A DNA stretch of 64,000 nucleotides from Mesostigma viride (GCA_009746045.1 RPFO01000102.1:2247577-2311576); one strand, 5' to 3'; counted from the first letter of the stretch, positions 32,030-44,434 are shown. Numbers and translations are program-made. Notes: generated by a model not told the origin, from the sequence alone.

Positions 32030-35000
32030 TACGAAGAGCTTACTGACCACGAGTCGGACCTTGGACATGTCATTGGCATCGATCTGGGCACGACTTATTC
32101 CTGCGTCGGCATATACCGGAATGGCCGGGTGGTTATCATCCCCAATGACCAAGGCAACCGCATCACTCCCTCCTGGGTGGCATTTACGGACACCTCGGAG
32201 CGGCTTCTGGGGGAGGCCGCCAAGAACCAAGCTAGCCTCAACCCGACTCGGTCCATTTTTGATGCCAAGAGGCTGATCGGCAGAAAGTATGTGCTTTATG
32301 CGCTCCATGACACCGCAGTGTCCACGCTGTGTTCGGGTTGGGGATCAGTACAACAAACATGCACCATAGGTTCCAAAGTAGCACGTATAATCAGACTAAG
32401 TCTGATTTTCATAATTGTGGCCAGACTTAACAAGCCCGGTGGGCAAAGTTGAAGGGGCATGTGTGAGGTTGTTCCATATTGTGCTGGCGGTGTTATAGTG
32501 TTGTGATTGGATGTTTCCTCCTAGATGCAAATACCAAGATACCTACCTCCTGCTCAATGTTGCCATGAGAAGACTTCAGGTATACGGACAAGCTACCATC
32601 AACCCCCTGCCCCAGTCCACCCAACAAGAAAACAAGGTCAGATGCCTTATACAAAACCATTGAAACTACCCAGCCCCATCAATGCCACACAATCCCTAAG
32701 CCATGCCAAAAACCTTAAATCAGAATCAGAATTTTAATGTGTGGTCCACGCACTGTATTGGAAGCTTGGTAGGAAAATTAATTTGCCCGGGCTGGCCTGC
32801 GGCGCCATATGTAAAACCAGCGGGGGAATAAGACAGGATATGGACAGTGGATTCTGCCTGTAACTTGTTCAGGGTACATAGTTCTCACCCCATGTTATCC
32901 ATACTCTGACCATGCAGGAAAAATTATTCCTTGACAAGGCCTGATTGGGAATATATACCTGGCTGGTCAGGTTATTGTTACCAGGATATCGGAAATATAT
33001 GTCTGTTCGTATGTGAATGCCTGATTCTATCCGTAACCAATGAGCGCTGCATGACCTGACAGTGCTGAGGCCTGACAGCTGTTGTCAACTAGATATTTCT
33101 CACTGTCTTACGTCCAGTGAACCACACCTCGTCCAACCTGAACCAATTTAATTTTATTTATCATCTCTCGCTAGCAGTCTATGGCAAGGCACCTGACTCG
33201 ACCCCTGCACCCCTCCCCAACCCATCCCACCCCTGCCCACCCAAATTAACTCGCTACTCCCCAATTACTCGACCCAACTTACCCCACCCCACCCACCCTG
33301 GCCCACCCCCATTAAAACATCGCATTACGACCTCTAACTACACCGCACCGCCACACCGGAATCCCGATTTACCAGGGCTACCCACTCTGGCAAGGGCATC
33401 TAGTAGCGATGCCACATCAAGTCAAGTCCAGCGTGTGCCAGCTTTCGCATCTGACGTGTGCCCAGGTACATGCTATTCAAGAGTAAGTAATTGTCTGATC
33501 TCCAGAACTTATAAAGTCTGATCCCTGTCTTTCTGAATTATGTTTTCGGGCGCCATTTTTCGCTGCCATGCCATCCATGTCATACGGCTGCAGGTTTGAT
33601 GACAGGGAGGTCCAGAGTGACATGAAGCACTTCCCCTTCAAGGTGGTCGATCAGGGCGGCAAGCCCTGCATTCAGATTGACAATTATGCTGGCACCGGGA
33701 AGAAAAAGGTCTTTCCACCAGAAGAGATCAGCGCAATGGTCCTGTACAAGATGAAAGACATTGCAGAGACTCACCTGGGTGAGACTGTAACCAACGCCGT
33801 CATTACAGTGCCTGCCTACTTCAACGACGCCCAGCGGCAGGCCACCAAGGATGCGGGCACCATTGCGGGTCTGAACGTGGTGCGCATCTTAAATGAGCCG
33901 ACAGCAGCCGCGATTGCCTATGGGCTGGACAAGAAGAGCGAGAGCAACATCATAGTGTTTGACCTTGGAGGAGGCACGTTCGATGTCAGCATTCTGACAA
34001 TCGCCAGTGGCGTGATTGAGGTCCGCGCCACGAGCGGGGACACCCACTTGGGAGGGGAGGATTTTGACCAGCGGGTCATGCAGCATTTCATTGACCTAGT
34101 GAAGAAGAAGTATGGCAAGGACATCAGTAATAACGGGCGAGCTCTGGGAAAGCTACGGGCGGAATGTGAGAGGGCCAAGCGGGCGTTGAGTAGCCAGCTG
34201 AATGTGCGAGTAGAGATCGAGGCCCTGGTAGACGGCATGGATCTGTCGGAGTCCATAAGCCGGACACAGTTTGAAAAGCTGAACGCAGATTTATTCAACA
34301 AGGTGCTCGCGCCTATTGATCTTGCGCTGAAAAAGGCATCATTCACCATCAAAGACATCGATGACATCGTCCTGGTGGGGGGCTCCACTCGCATCCCCAA
34401 GGTGCAGCAAATCATTCAGGAGTACTTCAAGGGCAAGCAGCTAAATATGGGCCTGCATCCAGATGAGGCTGTCTGCCATGGTGCAGCACTTCAAGGCGGA
34501 ATTCTGTCCAACGCCGGCAAAGACGAAAATTTGTGTGAGTCAATGGTTGGTCTCTGCATGCACTAATAGTGACGGCTTGCCTGTTGTCTTGAGCAGCTCT
34601 ACCTTTTCTTAAGAAGCCACTTACCAACAGTTATTGTCTGGATGTACTCCACGTGGGTTCTCATGGCCGTACTGCGTGGCCATCATTCGAGCTGGTTGTA
34701 ACCTTCTTTCTGTTTTCATGATAAAGGGATAGAGTTTTGGTATTCCAGCTGAGCTAATGGCTGGAATGCAATTACTTGTGAAACATGATGTCATGGGCAA
34801 TGGTAATGCAAAGTGCAGACAGGCGTGTCAGGCATGTTCCGTGCAAGGTGGCAAAGGCTAGTGGACAACATACTTTCTTTGTATACTTGTTAGCAAACTT
34901 CTGTGGAGGATTTTAAGGCTTGGGAAACTGGATTAGGTTTTAGACAGGCTCATGGCCTGCTGTAAAAAGGCTCATGGCCGTCGCTCCTTTGGCCCCTACG

Positions 35001-36400
35001 TGGCCGTCGCCATGCTTCCCTTCCTTCCACTGTGTGCGTTTTTGCCTTTGTGATGTACTTTCTCATTGTCTTCATCCGGTGTGTTGTAGATGGGAGCAAT
35101 TCTTGACTACATTTCTATGGTAGTTGTTGGTTTAGTCAGCATCAAGCAACACTGTGTGGCTTGAAATAGTGCATGTGCAATGAGACGGAGCTACTTGGGG
35201 TGCTGCAAGGCTTGCGTCTGTAGCCATGTCCTTGCAGATGCACTTTCTGCAGCTCATGTAGCAGCCAGGATAGGCACTGGAGCCCTGCCTTAGTAGATTA
35301 TATGCCTTGGGGGGGGAGAAGCCTTTGTGTGCCATTGACCCTGACGGTAGCAACATGGCATGTGTCCTGAGAGCCCATGCCCATTGTCCCTACGCACTAC
35401 CTGCAGCTATTGTGCTGCTGGACGTCACGCCGCTGTCGCTGGGCGTCGCAGTCGGCCCCGACGGGCTGATGGCAGTCATCATCCCAAGCAATACCATGGT
35501 CCCGGCTGAGAACAAGGACATTTTCACAACTGCATACGATAACCAGAGGGCAATCAATGTTCGTGTCTTCGAAGGGGAGCGCACTAAGGTTGAGGATAAC
35601 CATTTCCTTGGAGAATTCCTCTTGACAGGCATCCTGCCGGCCCAACGGGGTGTCCCCAAGGTTGAAGTCAAGTTTGAAATCGATGTGAATGGTGAGTTCT
35701 GTCATGGCTGCCCGGAGTTTCCTCTTATGACCCTGGCATCGCACCATCTTGTGGTATACTACTATCTAAGGAATAGCTATATCAGCTAAGTCGTATACCC
35801 ACCTCTGTAACAGGAAACTAACCCACAGCGATTTCTGTGCATAGTAAGTTATTACCTACCTGAAATAAAAATGCAGCGGCTACACTATTACATAAACTTA
35901 CACTTATGGGTTGCTACCTACTTTCTGGCTGAAATGAGTGAGAGCTAACTACGGCTTTGGATTGTGTTCATGAACTGGTCCTTGCAGGGATTCTGCAGGT
36001 CTCCGCGGTGGACCTTGCCTCGGGGTCCAAGAACAGCATTTCTATCAAGCGTGAAGGAAACCAGCTCACTGAGGAGCAAATATTGAAGATGAAAGAAGAC
36101 GCTGAGAAGTACGCGGAGGAGGACAAGAAGGCCCGCCTTTTGTCGTCATCCCGGAATTCTGTAGAGGAATATTGCTACAGTATCAAGTATACACTTGAGG
36201 TAGATGACAGGGTGGCAACCAAAGTGGGGCGTGGGCAGAAGGAGACCGTAATGAAGGCAGTAGACGAATGCTTTCGCTATGTGGAAAACAGACAGGGACA
36301 GACCCCGGAAGACTATGAGAAAAAGCTAAGAGAGCTTAGGATGCTATGGGACCCTATAGTATCCAAGCTATATGGTGGCAGAGAGTCGAATGAATTGTAG
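32030..36400 (+). CDS. BiP-like ER HSP70 (copy B), C-terminus SNEL
   Basis: HSP70 chaperone of the ER class from four exons: 32030-32286, 33594-34534, 35407-35691 and 35988-36400 (1,896 nt, phases consistent). Signatures are [27 protein letters not shown] and [19 protein letters not shown] ends the first exon as in copy A. The peptide-binding domain begins at [11 protein letters not shown], and the helical lid is conserved ([19 protein letters not shown]). The last residues are GGRESNEL, so the usual K/H-D-E-L is S-N-E-L. Intron positions and phases match copy A exactly, so the two are duplicates. The exon with ATG and signal peptide lies upstream and was not found; an alternative acceptor at 32007 would add a few residues. 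Sequence is closer to typical BiP than copy A, suggesting B is the main form. Confidence 0.92.
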
Positions 36401-36845
36401 GCAACAAGATACTGAATGTCTCTTTTCCTTCATGTGTCCGGCTCCCGCCCTCCTGGCTGGCCCCCCCTCACCCCCATGTAGATGTGTCGACGCTCAGGAT
36501 CGCATGCGAGTATGTTGCGTCACAAGAGCTTGTCATGCTCTGAGCGCTTGAACAAATTTTTCCGCGTATATATTCATGCTCGAGGTTTGCTAAAGAATCT
36601 AGCCTAGATAAACTCTTAACCTTTTTCCTTGATGTAACGGCCAGGCTTTGCACTCACTTGTACATGTGGGCCCATTAATACATTAAGAACATACCTCCGT
36701 GGGGAGGCTTTGTAACACATGTCCCTGAGAAGGGGCATATGATTTTTAATACATGCTGAGCGACAGCCTGCAGGTGGTGGTTGCAAGCGGCCACCTACTC
36801 TGGGTGCACAAGCTGCACCTGCGCGCGGACCAGTGACCACCATGT
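36401..36845. other. 3' flank of BiP-B, no gene recognised
   Basis: I see no coding signal. It separates the BiP-B stop from the gypsy LTR. No clear AATAAA polyadenylation signal is visible. Confidence 0.4.
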
Positions 36846-37310
36846 TGTTACGCCTCGGGTCTCTACCACCTCCTCTACCTATCCCGCGACCTAAACCACG
36901 TCCCAAGGACCCACGTCTAATTCTACCTAAGCTAGTGAGGCCGCCGGTTGAGGAACTACCCTGTGAGAAAGTCGGACGCGACAAATCAGATCTCAATGCA
37001 TTTACGATGATTAATATTGCATTAATTAATCTACACAACCTACATTTAGGATAGAGCTACCAAATGCAGTTGGAATTATGCCCCAGGTTCAGATAGGTGA
37101 TAACACACTGTTCATTCCGAACCAAGAGGACGAGACTCTCGTCCTCGGACCAATTTCACCTAGGTCTGCCACCAAGCTGGCAAGAGGCGCCGACATGGCG
37201 CCGACCTTCCAGAGAACTCCGAAACATGCAGTCCACACAAGATTCTCGGGTCGACATCGACCCTCGCCGGCAGGCTACAGAATCCACGCATGAGTACAAT
37301 ATCTCAACCA

Positions 37311-38285
37311 ATACTCACTGGTGAGCTGGACATGTCGGTTGTCCGCCTCCCCCGCGCGCGGGGGAAGGCTGGCCCGGCACCCGTGCTCCTCACCTTTAAG
37401 TACATGACGGACAAGCTGGCGTCAACTTTAGCTCTATTACAGTAACAGCTTCAACATAGCATTTGAGCGCGCCATTTTTGCCCCCATGCAACTCACTGGT
37501 GAGCTGCGGATGTCGGCTGTCCGCCTCCCCCGCGCGCGGGGGAAGGCTTGCCCGGCACCCGTGCTCCTCACCCAGTACATGGCGGACAAGCTGGCGTTCC
37601 TTAAATGCCGCAAGAAGCTCTCGGAGACTCGCTTCACGCTGGACGACGACTTGACCTTGGCCCAGCAACAGCGGCGACGCGAGCTATGGCCGACCTACCT
37701 TCAGCTCCGGCAGCGTGCAGGGGGGAAGCCGGTATACTGGAGGGGGGCGGTCATCCACGTTGACCACAAGCCCTGGCAGGCCCCTCCTGCCACTCCAGGC
37801 TAGGGAATATACCAGTAGTGTAGATTAGATAGGCTTAGCCTTGCAAGTGGCCCACGCGCATGTGCGCCCATGATGGCCCCCATGGATGATGCTTTCAGTA
37901 TCTAGCCGCGCCCAGCCTACAATGGGACCTCCCATGGACGATGCATTAAGAATTTAGCCATGCGATGCCTATGCAGGGAGTTACTCTCTGCTGAGATGCC
38001 ATGTGTACACCAGCTATAGCCTAGCCACATACCCTCCACCCCATATGTCATGCAGGCCTTCAAGGCCCTGTCCTCAAGCCCCCCCTGGGTGCCTGTGCTT
38101 GATAAGGAGGCATGAACCATCATGGCGGTGCAGGTGCACCTTGTGCACCCAGAGCAGGTGACAGTTGTACATCCTCCACCTGCAGGTTGTAGCCCTGATT
38201 GTATTACAAACCCATAGATGCCCCTTTCTCAGGGCTATGTGTTACATATGCTCCCAACGGAGCTATGATTTTAATTAATTAATTA
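37311..38285 (+). mobile_element. ORF1-only retroelement insertion with 10-bp TSD
   Basis: Exactly flanked by ATCTCAACCA (37301-37310 and 38286-38295). It includes two partial ORF1 C-terminal segments (37328-37430 and 37486-37803), a 3' UTR, the hairpin GCTCC-CAAC-GGAGC (38250-38263) and a TTAA tail. It contains no endonuclease or RT, so it was moved in trans or is a truncated product. Confidence 0.88.
37486..37803 (+). pseudogene. Retroelement ORF1 C-terminal domain
   Basis: 105 codons ending at TAG 37801-37803. The reading includes MADKLAFLKCRKKLSETRF, then LDDDLTLAQQQRRREL and KPVYWRGAVIHVDH, corresponding to the C-terminal domain of L1-like ORF1 proteins, an RNA-binding region. The N-terminal coiled coil is absent because the insertion is 5'-truncated. 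A partial second copy of the same segment lies just upstream (37328-37430), an internal duplication. Confidence 0.7.
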
Positions 38286-39938
38286 ATCTCAACCAGCTAT
38301 AAAGTACGCAACGCGGCGCGACTGCACCGGCCCCTAGAAGATTGCATACATCAACCTAGGCCCAAAATAACTGGTCCGAATCACACAAACTATCATAGTT
38401 CCATACAAAAGTCCTGACCAAGGGACAATTCCCAAATTAAGTCCCGAAATGAGTCCCAAAGTCCTACGGACTATGACAACAAGCCAAAATACATGATTTA
38501 TTCTATTGTTGCGCCCGTTCCAAGGGTCGGGCACGCAACACTCCTCCCCCTCCGCAGGGGACGGTAGTCTCTACCGTCATAGAGGTGAAGAAGCACAGGA
38601 AAAGAAAACAGTCAAAACACTGTGCACAACAATTAATTCTGAGTAGCCGATTGATCGGTCGCTGATCACCGCGGCCGTAGGTCGACCATGATAGGGGTAC
38701 TATGTCCCAACCCTTGTTCTCCAACGGGCCAGTAAAACCAATTCCCCCAAAACTCGCCACACAAGGACAAGTCTTGACGTAGTCAACGTCTCTCCCTACT
38801 ATATGCCACAGGGAGGAAACCAGATCCTATCACGTGAGGGCTTTCGGGTTTTGACCACAGAAACTTCTCCGCGTGGGTTAACAGTCGCCTGAATGAACAG
38901 CTCGTTTGACTTTTTCGCCATGGCGGGGCTTCCATGACTACTAGAGACTGCTCCAGACGGCGGGGATATTCCCAGTACAGACGGTACAGGGCATCCCCGG
39001 GACCTTACACCAAGAACCAGGTCCAGGTTGGCCTAAGGCCGGCTACCTACCCCAGGTCAAGCATGACATTTCACGGTCGACTCAAGCAACATAATACCGT
39101 GCCCTCATCACATGAGGCACCACTGGAAACTGGAACAAATCACAGGGCAATGTGACTGGAAACTCTGGATCTCTGGACTGGAACAGCAGGAACAGGAACC
39201 CCCATAATCCTTCCTGGAATCTCCCCCACTTCCCACAAATCCATCAATTTTCCTCTCACCGCTGCCCTCCCTGGCGACCGCGCTACTAAGTGCAAGACCG
39301 CGGCAGCATATAAAATTCCGCCAGCGACCCGAATCAGAGGCGCACACCAATCAACGCCAAGACAACCCATTGAATTGATGGGGTCGACCGATAATAATAC
39401 TACCGGATGCGCGGCTGCAGGCGACGATGCTTATCACAACTGGGATAGTAATACGCGCGTGGCGGACACGTTGCGCGCGACCATGCATATGCACAGTGGC
39501 GGGCACGCAACAGTTGGGGTGCGCAACAGTGGTCCGCGGGGCCCGCACGCGCCAGCATGTGACAGCGTTGTAAACCCCACAGCCGAGCAAAGGCCAAAAT
39601 ATGGATCACCGCAGTCGTCATCAACGACTACGGGAGGTGCTCGCGTGCAGAACTGACCAATGCGGTCGATGCAGGGAGGACCACCAAGCTGAATCACGTC
39701 TTGCCTGTGCGGAGATGCGCGCGCAAGCGCTGAACTCGTCATCCCGTCTGCAAGACACCTGATGTCGAGTCAACCACAGCGGAAGGCGCCCGGCAGGCCC
39801 CGGGCTGAATTACACAGACAACGCTGCCAACTGGGATCGCGTCCGAAGATGTCGTCCGGGAAACGTATGAGCGAGAGGCACCAATGGCCCGCAGCTAGTT
39901 TGGTAGAATGACACAGGCACCAATACTAGCTGCGACCA

Positions 39939-42130
39939 TCACGTCTCCCGCCCGGGGGAAGTGACCGTGTATACGTCGGCCTCCTCCGCCTCCTCCTGCT
40001 GGTCACGTGCCTGGTATAGGTACTCCGCCACGACCACAGGAGGCCCTGAGGGATCAAACCCGAGTCTGGGATCCCTCCCCTTCCCCAGGGGACCGCGCGC
40101 CCGCGCGCTGGTCGTCGTCATCCGGGGGGCCTTGCTGGAACTTGCGGGCCCACGCTGGAACACGTGTGCGCGTCTTGAGTCGCGGGCAGTCCTTCTTGAG
40201 GTGTCCGATCTCGTTGCACCTGAAGCAGCGGGCCTTGGACACGTGGATTGTGTGTATAGCTGTGTGGCGGGCACCTCATCGTCCTCGGATTCCTCCTCCT
40301 GCATGGACGGGTTCAACTTCCCGCAGGCTGGCTGAGTCCCGGCGCGTGATGATGTCGGCCACTTGGAGAAGGTACTGCTGGACGGCGTGGACACTACAAT
40401 ACGGTTCGTAGGAGACGCGAAATGAGTGAGAATGTTACCCGAGCGGTAACGAGGATTCGCACCGTTGATTTTAACATATGTTTCTTTTTTTGCGCCATTT
40501 GGCGAGCATCGACTGGAGCCTGAACCTAGCGGGGGGAATCGTGCGTGGGAATCTTGCGGGGGAATCTTGCGGGGAAAAATTCCGAACGTGAATTTAGCGA
40601 AGTCCTACTACACTTTGCTTGGTACACGGTACTACAGTTTCGTCACTGAAAATTTTCTGTAGTTGCGTTGGTGTTTCGTACGTTCCGCTGAAATTTTCGT
40701 GTTCTGTGCCCAGATCACAATTTGATCCGGGCGCAAAATGATTGGCTGTACGGTACGAACCAAAAACGAAATTTTAGTATCTAAGTTCCGCAGCGCTTGC
40801 TGAATTTGCCCCGGAAGCCCGGGGGCACTTTCCCCGCTGAAAAAGGTGTCCGCGGAAGCGTATTGTAGTGGATGTCAAGCTGGTTCCAGGGAACCTCTGC
40901 ATAGTGCTTCTTAACCTCTGAGCGAGGAGGTCAGGGTGGATGGCCTCAAGGAACCGACTCTTGTACTCGGTCCACGTCAGGTCCCCGGTCAGCCGCGCCG
41001 CAAAGGAGTCAAAAGGTGGTGAGGAACTCCGCCAACTCAGTGTTGCCTTGACGTAGGCGGCCGAACTCAAACCGCTCAGTCAGTCGATAGCCGGGAGGGA
41101 TGACGGCTTGCGCCGGATGCGCTCCAGCAGTTCCTCAACCGTCTGCGGGTATGACTGAGCCGCCACACTCTCGACGTTACGCATCCCGACTACTGATGGG
41201 TCCATACACTTCACCACCACGTACGGGATCAGCACCTTGGTAGCCAGCTGCCACTCATTGTGTTCACACCACCATACGGTGTATAGCTGCTGCCACATAC
41301 GAGCCCACTCGTCGATCTCGCGGGGACTCATGCCCGCGTGGAGCTTGGGCACCGCCTTGAAATCTGGCAGGGGCGGGGCCTTGACCGGCTCTCCCAGGGG
41401 CCCGCCCGTCTCGCAGTACGCGGGACTGGAAAAGGTGGGGGGCTGTTGGCGCCTCGCCCACGCTTCATAATGGGACCCATGGGAGGGGGCATATACTGGG
41501 CAGACTCGCGCCGGGATAGGAGAGCGTCCGCCGCGCGCCAAGCATAGTCGCCAGTCCCACGTCGGGGTGCGTAGGCGTCATATTGCCGCCGAAAGGCGAA
41601 GCGGTCCGAGTCACGCCGCACGCGGACTGACGTGGGATGCTCGTAGCCGGGGTCGTCCAAGGGCAGCCGATTGAAGTTGACATTCGTGGGCGCGCTCCAG
41701 GCGGGTGTGTATGGTGGTACGGTGGGGAATGGGCCAGGAGGAGCGTGTCCATCGTCCCATGGATCGCCGTGGACGTAGGCAGACGATCCTGGCACTCTAT
41801 GCGGGGGCCTGGACTCTCGCTCGTAAGACCCAAAGGATACCCGACGAGGGACCCGCCCGGGCTCCGGCCCCGACCCCCCCCGTCCACGCCCGGCCCATGC
41901 ATGGGTCAGACGCACGCTCCCGCGCGCGTACGTCGCCGGGTCGTACCGATCCACGAGAGCAGCAGGCGGGGGTACGAACGGAGAGCTGGCCGTTGAGCTA
42001 CCTGCGTCCTCTACATCCTCCTCCTCCTGCGCATCTTCCACGGAAGGGGGGCGCTGCGTAGGAGGTACCCTGTCCCAATTGCCCATATGCTGGGTCGATA
42101 GCGGTCGCGGCTGCTGCTGCGTCTGCTGTC

Positions 42131-42162
<32 letters not shown>

Positions 42163-42437
42163 GTCTGTCGCGACGGCGGAGACTGCTGAGACTGAGACTG
42201 TCGCTGCGGCGACTGCTGAGACTGAGGCTGTCGCTGCGGCGACTGTTGAGACTGAGGCTGTCGCTGCGGCGACTGCTGTTGCTGATCAAACCCTAGGGCA
42301 GCTTGCTCTAGCTGCGACTCCAGGGTCGCCTGCCGTTCTGCGGTAACCCTAGCGGCTGCATCGGATCTCTGGGAGCCTCGGGAGCTCCTACTGGACTTGC
42401 TAGATCTTCTGGAACTCTGACTGGACTTGCTCGCCAC
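39939..42437 (-). pseudogene. Gypsy-like Gag, frameshifted and interrupted
   Basis: The N-terminal part (42437-41328) has Ser/Arg and Gln-rich repeats (SQQSPQRQPQ units), then a Pro/Arg-rich linker. The frame shifts near 41500 to a capsid-like segment (41541-41080: FKAVPKLHAGMSPREIDEW, VESVAAQSYPQTVEELLERI). A further shift (41070-40774) includes a Trp-Thr-Glu-Tyr-Lys segment typical of retrotransposon Gag. The sequence is interrupted at about 40400-40785 and ends in a zinc knuckle, CFRCNEIGHLKKDC (C-x2-C-x4-H-x4-C, near 40228-40187). No ATG is seen for the first frame. Confidence 0.7.
40400..40785. mobile_element. Short insertion in the gypsy Gag, possible MITE
   Basis: About 385 bp separates the capsid and zinc-knuckle parts of Gag and fits neither. 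The ends carry inverted GGTTCGTA / TACGAACC words (about 40403-40410 and 40754-40761). No coding content. Exact borders and a target duplication are not resolved. Confidence 0.4.
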
Positions 42438-42539
42438 TTCCTGTTGTTCTTCCCTAACGTCCTTTGGGGACAGCTTAGGGTCCTTTGGGGACCGTGTGCC
42501 ACCTGCACCTTTCTTCCTCTAGGGGGCAGTTGGGCCCAC

Positions 42540-43477
42540 GTACCTCACCAGCACCGTACTAGCTAGGTACACAATACACAGTACCTCCCCAAACACATGC
42601 AAGCACGAGAGAAAAGAGGCAGCCACAACTAATGCTTCTAATGGTACTAATATTATCTACTAACTATTGTATCTAAGCTATTGGCAGTCTCACTCTATAC
42701 TAGTAGCGGTAGTAGTGCTTATGCCCTAGCGACTGGGCCCAGGTGAAGCTGCTCCAGTGCACGCAACACATCCTGTGCAGGTAACTGGGTGCCACGCCTA
42801 GTCTGGTGCAGCCCTTCTGGGAGGGGCATATTAAACTGATCTGCCTCAGCTAATGTATTAAATCCCTGCCATCTAGCTAGCTAACGACGCTGGGTGTAAG
42901 ACTTTATCCGTAATACAGTACTGTAGCAATACTGTATGATTGCTACACGCAGCCCAACTATAGAAAATGCCTGGTTGGCCTGTGGCCCCGTCGTGTGCTA
43001 CTGCATAGTATAGGTATTGGGATCTACCTCCGTCTATATCCTCCTTCATTATTACGTCTGCTGCGAGAGGTTCCCATTTAGGTATATAAAGCAATATCAC
43101 ACGGTATTGAAGCATGAAATGCAGGAAGGGGAAAGAGAGGGAGGAAAGCCCACCCAGGATACCTCTACGTGCAGGTGACGTGCTCACAGCGAGAGAGAAA
43201 CACAAGGCAGAAACAAAACGTTCACAAACAGTACGAAAGCCGTTGAGGTCCAGCCACCGGCAGCACAGTTAGGCAACGGCAAGCCGGTGACTACCCTCGA
43301 GCCGTAGGCAGCGTTGCCCTTTGGGGGTCCACCCACGGCTCACGAGGGCTGTCTTATAATTGGGACAACCCGCTCACAAACGTTTACAAACATGAAAACG
43401 GATTACGACAAAAAACAAAAACCCCATTTCTACGCGCGTGGGTAAGACAGGGGACAAGAAGGACTTATATATATATA
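42540..43477. other. No gene recognised
   Basis: Noncoding sequence between the two gypsy-like remnants. It would be expected to hold the 5' LTR and leader of the minus-strand element, but no match to the known LTRs is visible. Low-complexity and AT-rich in part. Confidence 0.4.
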
Positions 43478-43550
43478 TTAAAAATATAATTACTTACAGC
43501 AGAGTGAAATCACTCAAACCAAAGCAAACGCCCAGCTATAAACCTATATA
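43478..43550. mobile_element. 73-bp mini-insertion (copy 2)
   Basis: Nearly identical in sequence and length to 2516-2588. It sits directly after a (TA)n run, so a target duplication cannot be told from the TA repeat. Confidence 0.7.
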
Positions 43551-43611
43551 CAGAGCCATGTCAAAGCTCTATACTACGATAAGACCAATGGAAACGCCTA
43601 ACGGGAGGAAC

Positions 43612-44252
43612 CTAATAGCCCTGCTGCACCGCAAAATCAGCCCGCGTACGGCGGAGCATGATGTCAGCCATGGCCCGAGTCAGCGCCACCGACAGGCGCT
43701 GACGCCAATATGACGTCCAGGTCCGCGCCGACCATGGGGCCCGCTGGCCCTCCAGGTCCAGCCGGTCCTCCCGGAGCCGGCAACACTCCTTGAAGAAGGC
43801 GGAGGTCAGGGGCCCCATGGCCCCAAACTCCTCCAGGACAAAGGGCACCACACGATGGTGCCCGACGTCGCCGTAGGCCAGGAGCTTGGCCCGCTCCGCC
43901 CGGTCCGCCGTGTAACCTGCCGTGAGGGAGGCCCCAGCCACGTGGCTAAGAGCCAAGGGCCGCGCCACCGAAACGTCAATAAGCAGATGCCGGCCACCCC
44001 CCTCAAAGTCCAGCACCACGATGTCAGGCCGGTGGTTGGGGGAATAGAAGGCAGCGCCATCCGCATCCTCGGACCGGATGTTCGCGTGGGGGAAAACCGA
44101 CCGAATCATGGCGAGCACCACCGTCAGGAGGACAGTGTGCAAATATAAATACCAATTCTGATTCTGTTGGCCCCCCATGCAGGCAAGGTAGTGAGTCCCC
44201 GTGGGATCCAGCGGCTGCCCACAGCTACCACCATATATATAGTACGTGGTTG
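43612..44252 (-). pseudogene. Restriction-like endonuclease domain of an R2-type LINE
   Basis: The minus-strand frame (stop at 43612) encodes a zinc-binding remnant, CGQPLDPTGTHYLAC, then about 35 residues later an R-S-E-D and NHRPDIVVLDF followed by LLIDVSV. In the 267-residue frame RPD is at 129-131 and the second Asp at 147. R-P-D-x(n)-D is the pattern of the restriction-like endonucleases at the C-terminus of R2-type and related LINEs, which cut the target. The first Cys pair is lost where the frame runs into a (CT)n tract, so this is a fragment. No RT is present nearby. Confidence 0.55.
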
Positions 44253-44267
44253 CTCTCTTTCTCTCTC

Positions 44268-44317
<50 letters not shown>
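44253..44317. repeat. (CT)n microsatellite
   Basis: About 65 bases of CT repeat with one CCCT interruption. It gives an Arg-Glu repeat in one minus-strand frame, which is not protein evidence. Confidence 0.95.
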
Positions 44318-44321
<4 letters not shown>

Positions 44322-44434
44322 GGGAGGTGTTGCCTGCAGTGTAAGGTATCGGTACGAGCATCATGCCATGAAAACGGGGAGAACCTGTCAACAGAGAGAT
44401 AGAACAGGTAGACAACCACGATCAAGGTATAGAG

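Larger units (their letters stand above)
36846..38540 (-). repeat. Gypsy-like 3' LTR, split by a retroelement insertion
   Basis: The LTR starts at 38540 with TGTTGCGTGCC and ends near 36846 with a GGCGTAACA-like end. It matches the plus-strand LTR at 48964-49627 over most of its length, clearly diverged in the last third. A 975-bp insertion (37311-38285) with a 10-bp duplication splits it. Confidence 0.75.
36846..42520 (-). mobile_element. Decayed gypsy-like LTR element, minus orientation
   Basis: Gag fragments (42437-39939) are followed on the minus strand by a short remnant and an LTR (38540-36846). Immediately before the LTR is a purine run (GGAGGGGGAGGAG), the polypurine tract. Protease, RT and integrase are missing between 39939 and 38560, where only about 1.4 kb remains, and no 5' LTR is recognised. 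A related element lies at 44400-49627 in the opposite orientation. Assignment to gypsy is provisional since no RT survives. Confidence 0.6.

Noticed and set aside
33117-33521. 134-codon Pro-rich frame between BiP-B exons
   Set aside because: It lies inside the first intron, is of low complexity and has no supporting motif.
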